Below, piece by piece: positions 14,333 to 19,819 of a stretch of 28,168 nt of DNA; positions within the stretch are counted from its first letter, which is position 1, and every line of letters starts with the position of its first letter. The notes under the pieces were generated by a model. That model had not been told where the DNA came from. It searched no databases and was given only the letters and a program-made list of their open reading frames with translations. Source of the DNA: a virus; the IMG/VR virus record IMGVR_UViG_3300045995_000256, positions 1 to 28,168 of that record; one strand, given 5' to 3'. The position numbers and the translations under genes were made by a program.

Positions 14333-14947
14333 TTGAGCTTTATAACAGAACACAATGAAAAGTATAAAGACTTTAGACCTCTTCAACAGAGTATTCCTTT
14401 TAATGAAGAAATGTATGATGTTAAAAGTAATGTAACAATTGGAAAAGGGACTATTCTTTATCCCAATGTAACTATCTATGACAATGTATCCATTGGAGAA
14501 AATTGTGTTATAGACTCAGGTGCAGTAATTGGCGCAGAAGGATTCTCTATTCATTGGGAAGACGGCGAATGGGTAGATATGAAGAATGTTGGTGGAGTTA
14601 TTATCGGAGATAATGTGAAGATTGGAGCCAATACCTGTATAGACCGTGGTTCTCTTCTAGGCCACCATACTATCATTGAGTCTGGTGTGAAGATTGATAA
14701 CCTATGCCATATAGCACACAATGTAAAAATCAGACACCGAAGCATTATTTGCCCACAAGTTTGTGTAGGTGGAAGTACAGATATCGGTGAAGGAGTTTGG
14801 GTTGGTATTGGTGCAAAGTTACAAGAGCATATCGTTATAGGGGATAATTCTTTTATTTGTATGGGGGCAATTGTAACAGAAGATGTACTAAACAACACTA
14901 AAGTAATGCCAGGATGGAAAGTTTATTCCAATAGGAAATTGGTATGA
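14333..14947 (+). CDS. LpxD-like left-handed beta-helix N-acyltransferase
   Basis: The 204-residue protein starts with TTG, with AAGGGAG 5 bases upstream. It consists of hexapeptide repeats of the left-handed beta-helix (VTIGKGTILYPNVTIYDNVS, IIIGDNVKIGANTCIDRGSL). The signature SGAVIGAEGFSI, GGVIIGDNVKIGANTCIDRG and DNLCHIAHNVKI matches LpxD, whose catalytic His lies in IAHNV. LpxD acylates UDP-glucosamine lipids, and related enzymes add acyl groups to other amino sugars. The N-terminal LpxD uridine-binding domain is shortened, so a different nucleotide sugar is likely. It overlaps the de-N-acetylase gene by ATGA, so both likely act on one amino sugar. Confidence 0.85.
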   Translation: MSFITEHNEKYKDFRPLQQSIPFNEEMYDVKSNVTIGKGTILYPNVTIYDNVSIGENCVIDSGAVIGAEGFSIHWEDGEWVDMKNVGGVIIGDNVKIGANTCIDRGSLLGHHTIIESGVKIDNLCHIAHNVKIRHRSIICPQVCVGGSTDIGEGVWVGIGAKLQEHIVIGDNSFICMGAIVTEDVLNNTKVMPGWKVYSNRKLV

Positions 14948-15516
14948 GTAGTCTTATTATTGCACCACATGCAGACGATGAAACTTTAGGATGTACTGGC
15001 TTTTTAAATAAAGCGATAGTGCTTATTTGCAGTTTTGATAGCCAACGAATAGGAGAACTTATAACCGCTTCTTCAAATATAGGATATACATTTATTCTTG
15101 GCGAAGGCAAAGAAAATAATTTAGATATGTCTTATATGGTTGGAGAAGTAGAGTCTTGGGTAAATAGTTTTAGACCAGAAATGGTTTTTATTCCACATTC
15201 TGGGTATCATCAAGACCATCAAGTAGCTTATAATGCTTCTTTTGCTGCTCTTAGACCACATGAAAAGAATTTCTTTGTTAAGAAAGTATTGGTGTATGAG
15301 GGCATTCATGATTTTATTTGGTCTGATGAAAAGTTTATCCCTAATTATTTTATTCCTATAGATATTGAGAAGAAGATAGAAGCGTTTAGTTACTACAAAT
15401 CTCAAATGAAATCTCATAGAAGTTTAGATTCAATAAGGCAGCTTGCAGCATTAAGAGGCAAACAGAGTGGATACCCATATGCAGAAGCTTATAGGATTAT
15501 AAGGTGGTGTGAATGA
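14944..15516 (+). CDS. PIG-L/LmbE-type N-deacetylase
   Basis: The 190-residue enzyme begins IIAPHADDETLG, the zinc-binding AHPDDE motif of the PIG-L family (His9, Asp12, with Asp11 as base), and carries the second half HSGYHQDHQ (His89, Asp91, His92). These enzymes remove acetyl groups from N-acetylglucosamine conjugates. Length is a little short (about 190 instead of 220-280) but the core is complete. It is coupled by ATGA to the acyltransferase upstream and the glycosyltransferase downstream, which suggests that a GlcNAc-type sugar is deacetylated and then re-acylated. Confidence 0.85.
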   Translation: MSSLIIAPHADDETLGCTGFLNKAIVLICSFDSQRIGELITASSNIGYTFILGEGKENNLDMSYMVGEVESWVNSFRPEMVFIPHSGYHQDHQVAYNASFAALRPHEKNFFVKKVLVYEGIHDFIWSDEKFIPNYFIPIDIEKKIEAFSYYKSQMKSHRSLDSIRQLAALRGKQSGYPYAEAYRIIRWCE

Positions 15517-16943
15517 TAAGTGCTAATGTAATTTCTGGTCCATTTTATGAAGTTTTTGCTGAGGCGTCATATCAATCTATTCTGCCTTTAGTTGACGAGA
15601 TTCTTGTAATAGACACGGCTCCTGGGAACAATCCTAACGCTGAAGTTAATAAGAAATACGCTACTAGGATTATAGATTTTCCTGGTGGTGGAACGAAAGA
15701 TTTTTCTTTTGCAGCGGCCAGAGAGTTAGCAAGAACTAACTCTAAGTATGAATGGATTCTAAAATGGGACCAAGATGAAGTGATGCATGAAAAAGATTTA
15801 GCTAGAATTGCTGAAGCTGTTTTAACTACTCAAAAAAATGGCATAGTGCTTTCTTTTTATCACTTTATGGTGTATCCTTGGTTATATCAGTTTATTGACA
15901 CAAAGAGGTTTCTCTTTAAACGTGACTTTAGTGAGTGGCGTGATGATGTGCATGAGGGTGTGTATGTTGAAGGAGACAGATTTGAAAAACTTTATAACGT
16001 AAAAGTATTCCATTACGGATATCTCCGTGGACAAGCAGAAGTGTTTAAACGTTGGAAATTATATGCAGATATTGTGGGCAAACCTAATTGTTATGATGGT
16101 CAAGACCCCAATAATATTATTACTGATAGAATTAGTGCGTGTCAAAATTTTACTGGAGTACACCCTAAAGCAGTACAGGGTGTGTTGAATGAATTATTCA
16201 AAGATGCTACCCCTTTTCAAATACGAGCGATACCGAGGTACGGAATGTCCGATAATTATGTAGGGTTATTACTAATAACTTATAATGATGAAGAGAATTT
16301 GAAGAAGATGATTCCATCTTTTGTGGAAAATCTAGACTACCCTGTAGCACTACATGTGATTGATATGGGTTCTACAGATGAGACACAGTACATACTGCCA
16401 GAGTTTTATGGAAGTACAGACGTTACATCTATGAATATTGAATATTGGCACGAATTAAAATCTCTAACATACACTATGAATCATGGATTCACTTCTTTAA
16501 TGTCGAGACAAGAGTGCGAATATATAGGATGGATTCATCCAGATATGCTTTTTACTCCAGACTGGTTAGTTGAATTAGTAGCCACTCTTCAAGTGCATCC
16601 TGAAATTGGTAAGATTTGCTCTTTTAATAACAGGGATGGTGAACCTAAAATAGAAGATATTTTTGAGGGACAAGAGCAGGCTTACATTATTCGTAGAGGT
16701 ACCTTACTCCAAGTAGGACTGTTCGATGAGAAATTTATTGGTATCGGTGGGCTAGAAGACTGGGACTTAAATAATCGTATTCGTAGAGAAGGTTTAAAAG
16801 TAGCTATTACACCAAAGTCTTTAGTGTGGCATGCTGGAATGGGAACCAGAGAAAAAAGGGACACTACCGCTGAACAGATTTACAATAGAGGGATGTATCG
16901 TAAAAAATGGGGAACAGATGAGGAGTTTATTTCTTTTGCCTAA
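15513..16943 (+). CDS. Two-domain GT2 family glycosyltransferase
   Basis: The 476-residue protein carries two GT-A domains. The first (about 1-235) has VDEILVIDTAPGNNP and the metal-site-like WILKWDQDEVMH, with the DxD-like Asp-Gln-Asp. The second (about 248-476) starts YVGLLLITYNDEENLKKMI, then VIDMGSTDET, IGWIHPDMLF where His-Pro-Asp stands in for DxD, and GGLEDWDLNNRIRREG, the GT2 acceptor-site EDxDL motif. A bifunctional or processive enzyme adding two sugars is the simplest reading. It overlaps the deacetylase by ATGA and the next gene by 26 bases. Confidence 0.85.
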   Translation: MISANVISGPFYEVFAEASYQSILPLVDEILVIDTAPGNNPNAEVNKKYATRIIDFPGGGTKDFSFAAARELARTNSKYEWILKWDQDEVMHEKDLARIAEAVLTTQKNGIVLSFYHFMVYPWLYQFIDTKRFLFKRDFSEWRDDVHEGVYVEGDRFEKLYNVKVFHYGYLRGQAEVFKRWKLYADIVGKPNCYDGQDPNNIITDRISACQNFTGVHPKAVQGVLNELFKDATPFQIRAIPRYGMSDNYVGLLLITYNDEENLKKMIPSFVENLDYPVALHVIDMGSTDETQYILPEFYGSTDVTSMNIEYWHELKSLTYTMNHGFTSLMSRQECEYIGWIHPDMLFTPDWLVELVATLQVHPEIGKICSFNNRDGEPKIEDIFEGQEQAYIIRRGTLLQVGLFDEKFIGIGGLEDWDLNNRIRREGLKVAITPKSLVWHAGMGTREKRDTTAEQIYNRGMYRKKWGTDEEFISFA

Positions 16944-17493
16944 TATACACCTCATAGGAGACAGTCATTGCCTTTGCTTTGATGGGGCAAAAGATGTGGT
17001 TCCTCATTGGTGTGGTGCAGCTACAGCCTACAATTTGTACAAAAAATATGACTTAACTAAGACCTTCTTTGAGGCTATTGAAGACGACTACTGGTTTTGT
17101 TTTGGAGAAATAGATTGTAGACTACATATTTATAGACAAGCCAAACTTCTAAATACTACTGAGCTAGATATTCTAGGGCGCACCGTTGATACTTATATGG
17201 AAGCAGTAAGTGTGTTTGATGGTTGGAATATTGGTGTCATGGCAGTTCCACCCCAAGGGTACGAAGATAATATTTATGGGTATGACTACTACGCTTCACG
17301 AGCACATAGACAACAAATAACTGATGTGTTTAACTTCTGGCTTGAGAACGTGTGCATTGACTATGGGATACCATTTATAGATATTTGGAAACAGGACGAG
17401 ATATGGGCCGAAGAAAACTTCAAAGATGATAAGTGTCATATAAAAAATGAAATAGCAATAAAGTATCTTAAACAATACTTGGAGGTAATATGA
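16918..17493 (+). CDS. SGNH/GDSL-hydrolase-like protein
   Basis: The start is taken as ATG 16918 (191 residues), inside the end of the previous gene; the frame extends to 16831 but that is shadowed. Block I is LIGDSHCLCF (Gly14-Asp15-Ser16), with Ser16 as nucleophile. FGEIDCR (62-68) resembles block III. Block V is DDKCHI with Asp171 and His174 (DxxH). The family removes or transfers acyl (for example acetyl) groups on glycans. Placement after the glycosyltransferases fits trimming or editing of an acylated sugar. The substrate is unknown. Confidence 0.65.
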   Translation: MRSLFLLPNIHLIGDSHCLCFDGAKDVVPHWCGAATAYNLYKKYDLTKTFFEAIEDDYWFCFGEIDCRLHIYRQAKLLNTTELDILGRTVDTYMEAVSVFDGWNIGVMAVPPQGYEDNIYGYDYYASRAHRQQITDVFNFWLENVCIDYGIPFIDIWKQDEIWAEENFKDDKCHIKNEIAIKYLKQYLEVI

Positions 17494-17699
17494 GTACAAC
17501 ATCAATAACTAGATGTGATAGCTGTCACAAAGTAATAGATTATGATGGAACACATAGGATTGAGATAAACAGATTTAATATTGATGGTAAGAAGCCTTAC
17601 TACTATTGGGATATTTGTGATGAATGCATAGTTAACATCCTCGCAGTTTTAGGTTTAACTTGGAAAAAACCTGCACCTAGTAAGAGGAAGAAAAAATGA
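17490..17699 (+). CDS. Small zinc-finger-like protein
   Basis: A 69-residue product is coupled to the upstream stop by ATGA, and TTGGAGG (17479-17485) provides the ribosome site. Cys9-x2-Cys12 and Cys43-x2-Cys46 (RCDSC, ICDEC) frame a loop, and the C-terminus is very basic (KPAPSKRKKK). It probably binds nucleic acid or protein. No family is recognised. Confidence 0.65.
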   Translation: MSTTSITRCDSCHKVIDYDGTHRIEINRFNIDGKKPYYYWDICDECIVNILAVLGLTWKKPAPSKRKKK

Positions 17700-17920
17700 A
17701 TATAGCATGGATTAAATATGATGACAAAGGAGAAAAGTATGGTAAAGCTGTTTATATTGAAGATGAGTTAATAGCTAAAAGTAATCAAGAACAATTAATA
17801 GACCTCATTCTATCTGCTTGTAATTTATTAGCTTGTGATTATGAGTTTAGCTTTAATAAGGAAGTAACAAAACTTAAGCCTTTGCATTTTAAAATTATTG
17901 AAGACAAGGAATGTGGATGA
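17696..17920 (+). CDS. Small unknown phage protein
   Basis: A 74-residue product is coupled to the upstream stop by ATGA. It shows strands at the start (AWIKYDDKGEKYGKAVYI), a central helix (QEQLIDLILSACNLLACDYE) and a final strand (LKPLHFKIIED). It looks like a small alpha/beta domain. No motif is recognised. It ends at the start of the next glycosyltransferase (ATGA). Confidence 0.6.
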   Translation: MNIAWIKYDDKGEKYGKAVYIEDELIAKSNQEQLIDLILSACNLLACDYEFSFNKEVTKLKPLHFKIIEDKECG

Positions 17921-18801
17921 ACATCGCCATACTCACAACTTATAATTCAGCCTGCGGGATAGCAGAATACAGCCGTAATTTAGTTGATGAGTTTTTACGA
18001 ATGGGCCACAATGTTATTATGTTTACTAATAAGCCTAGAACTAGTTTGGAGGCCGAGCCAAGACTAACGGTAGAAAAGATTTTCGGCGTGTATTGGTGGG
18101 GAGAAGACCCAAAAATTGATATCAGAAAATTTGCGGAGGCGTGGTACTACTTTGAAAAAGAACATGGTAAAATTGATGTTTTAAATATTCAGTATCAGTC
18201 AAGTCTTTATGAACCAGAAGGGTTTAATTGGATTCTTCAGAATGTGAAATGCCCAACAGTAATTACTCAACACGATTCAACTATGAGTCCTAAGCATATG
18301 TTCCCTAAGGGTACTAAAAAGATTGTGCATAATGTAGAGATTCCATCTTCCCACTTCATTCCTTTTCCCACAATAGAAAAGCCTACTTCAGTCTTTAGTT
18401 TTGGCATGGGCAGAAACGATTACAGTTTTATTAGTGATGCTTGTGAAGAAATTGGGGTAGAGTTTGACTTCCATGATGCCCGCGAACAAGGGTGGTTGAC
18501 CGAAGACGACCTATTCCATAAGATGCGTAAAGCAGATGCTATTGTTTTGTGGTATAATCATGTTGACTTAAAGGGGCAGTCAGCAGCTTTAAGGACGGCC
18601 ATATCTAGTCACCGCCCAGTTATTGTTAACAATGCTAACTGGTTTCTGGACGCGCCAGGGTTTGTTAAAATGGCGAATAACAAAAATGAATTACAAATTG
18701 CTCTTGCAGAAACTCTTCATCTAGAGTATATTAGAGACAAGTCTTTTACTAAATGTGCTGAAAAGTATCTAAAAGTATTTAGAGGAGAGTATAATGAGTG
18801 A
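17917..18801 (+). CDS. GT-B-fold glycosyltransferase (GT4-like)
   Basis: The 294-residue enzyme starts at ATG 17917, chosen over the ATG at 17911 because AAGGA (17906-17910) then sits 6 bases upstream and the overlap is ATGA. N-terminal domain: NIAILTTYNSACGIAEYSRN, with the GIAEY Gly-loop of GT4 mannosyltransferase-like proteins, then ITQHDSTMSP. The C-terminal half has VFSFGMGRNDYSFI and a donor-site-like LKGQSAALRTAISSHRPVIV. It is shorter than typical GT4 enzymes (about 360), with a slim donor domain. It closes the sugar block. Confidence 0.75.
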   Translation: MNIAILTTYNSACGIAEYSRNLVDEFLRMGHNVIMFTNKPRTSLEAEPRLTVEKIFGVYWWGEDPKIDIRKFAEAWYYFEKEHGKIDVLNIQYQSSLYEPEGFNWILQNVKCPTVITQHDSTMSPKHMFPKGTKKIVHNVEIPSSHFIPFPTIEKPTSVFSFGMGRNDYSFISDACEEIGVEFDFHDAREQGWLTEDDLFHKMRKADAIVLWYNHVDLKGQSAALRTAISSHRPVIVNNANWFLDAPGFVKMANNKNELQIALAETLHLEYIRDKSFTKCAEKYLKVFRGEYNE

Positions 18802-18910
18802 AGTATATGGAGTATGGTTTATTGTTGGTGCAATAATTGGGGTGGTAGCAGTCATTGGAGTTCTATACCTTCTTGATGTGGCAAAACATGGATGGAAAAA
18901 TAATAGATAA
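18794..18910 (+). CDS. Single-span membrane micro-protein
   Basis: A 38-residue ORF overlaps the glycosyltransferase stop by 8 bases, with AGAGGAG (18781-18787) 6 bases upstream of its ATG. Residues 6-28 form one membrane span (VWFIVGAIIGVVAVIGVLYL), followed by a basic tail (KHGWKNNR). Its role is unknown; it may be a lysis regulator, an exclusion peptide or a membrane anchor. Confidence 0.55.
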   Translation: MSEVYGVWFIVGAIIGVVAVIGVLYLLDVAKHGWKNNR

Positions 18911-18919
18911 GGAGAATAA

Positions 18920-19174
18920 ATGAATAGCTATCAAAAGAAATTTTTCAAGTTAATAGAAGATGAGCGAGAACGACAGGACAAGCTTTGGGGTTTGCAGGAC
19001 CATGAAGATTTTGTATGGTCAAGCATTCTTATGGGGGAAATAGGAGATTTGTCTAAAGTTCTTCTAAGGTATAATGATGATGACAGCTCGGATATTGAGA
19101 AAGAAATCATTCATTGTTCAGCGGTTCTGTGTAACATGTTTGAGAATATTCAAAGAGAAGTAGGTGAAGAGTGA
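18920..19174 (+). CDS. MazG-like NTP pyrophosphohydrolase-like protein
   Basis: An 84-residue product has AAGGAG (18909-18914) 5 bases upstream of its ATG. The pattern DERERQDKLWGLQDHEDFVW, SSILMGEIGDLSKVLLR with an acidic E..D helix, and DIEKEIIHCSAVLCNMFE resembles short all-alpha NTP pyrophosphohydrolases of phages (MazG-like). The canonical EExxE core appears reduced to Glu-x2-Asp, so activity is uncertain. It overlaps the next gene by ATGA-like GTGA and forms a small nucleotide-related pair with it. Confidence 0.6.
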   Translation: MNSYQKKFFKLIEDERERQDKLWGLQDHEDFVWSSILMGEIGDLSKVLLRYNDDDSSDIEKEIIHCSAVLCNMFENIQREVGEE

Positions 19175-19557
19175 AAGAAAAATGGAAGGAACTAATTTAT
19201 GTAGCTGGACCGTATCGAGGAAAATGCGAGTGGGATGTTAAACAGAACATTAGACGAGCAGAAGATATTGGTGCTGAATTGTGGTCTTGGGGTTGGGTTC
19301 CTATTGTGCCCCATCTTAATACAAACTTCTTTGGGGGTGCCTACGGTATTCCTGATAATGTTTGGTTAAAAGGTGATTTTGCTATTCTTAAGGTTTGTCA
19401 TTTCTTTCTTGCAACTCCTGGGTGGGGCAAAAGTAGTGGTACTATAGATGAGATTAAAGAAGCTACGTTAAATGATAAGCCTGTTTTATTCTGGGAAATA
19501 GATGAAGACAAAGAGTTTTTAAAGCACTACTATGATTTGACCGATACTTCTAAGTAA
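19171..19557 (+). CDS. DUF4406 / nucleoside 2-deoxyribosyltransferase-like protein
   Basis: The 128-residue product starts with GTG. It shows the N-terminal IYVAGPYRGKCEWDVKQNIR, then GAELWSWGWVPIVPHLNTNF, a GDFAILKVCHFFLATPGWGK segment and SSGTIDEIKEA, where the Glu is the expected catalytic residue. This is the layout of nucleoside 2-deoxyribosyltransferase-like and deoxynucleoside 5'-monophosphate N-glycosidase-like proteins (DUF4406). They cut or exchange bases on deoxynucleotides. A role in clearing or remodelling host nucleotides fits the reductase and MazG-like genes. Confidence 0.75.
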   Translation: MKEKWKELIYVAGPYRGKCEWDVKQNIRRAEDIGAELWSWGWVPIVPHLNTNFFGGAYGIPDNVWLKGDFAILKVCHFFLATPGWGKSSGTIDEIKEATLNDKPVLFWEIDEDKEFLKHYYDLTDTSK

Positions 19558-19570
19558 TGGAGGAAATGTT

Positions 19571-19819
19571 TTGACCCCTGAACAAGAAAAAGCTGGGTGC
19601 CCAAGATGTGGTAAAGACTCTTTTAACTCATTTAGGGTGAAACGTGCAGGCACTTATATGGAAATATGTAAGTGCAAAATCTGTGGTTTCTTATTTTCCT
19701 CAGATGAAAACGTTCTAGACGTAGCCAAAGCTGAGGTTAAGCAACTGTTTATAAACGACTTGAGAGGACTGGGGAAAAATAGAACTAACACCTCAGACAA
19801 CAAAGAAGGTAGTAGATAG
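19571..19819 (+). CDS. Zinc-ribbon protein upstream of the terminase
   Basis: The 82-residue product starts with TTG at 19571, with GGAGG (19559-19563) 7 bases upstream; the ATG at 19566 is followed by a stop after one codon. Cys10-x2-Cys13 (GCPRCGK) and Cys35-x2-Cys38 in CKCKICG form a zinc ribbon. The tail after about residue 65 (NRTNTSDNKEGSR) is polar and shares bases with the start of the terminase frame. It may act as a packaging accessory, or its tail may be a by-product of the overlap. Confidence 0.65.
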   Translation: MTPEQEKAGCPRCGKDSFNSFRVKRAGTYMEICKCKICGFLFSSDENVLDVAKAEVKQLFINDLRGLGKNRTNTSDNKEGSR

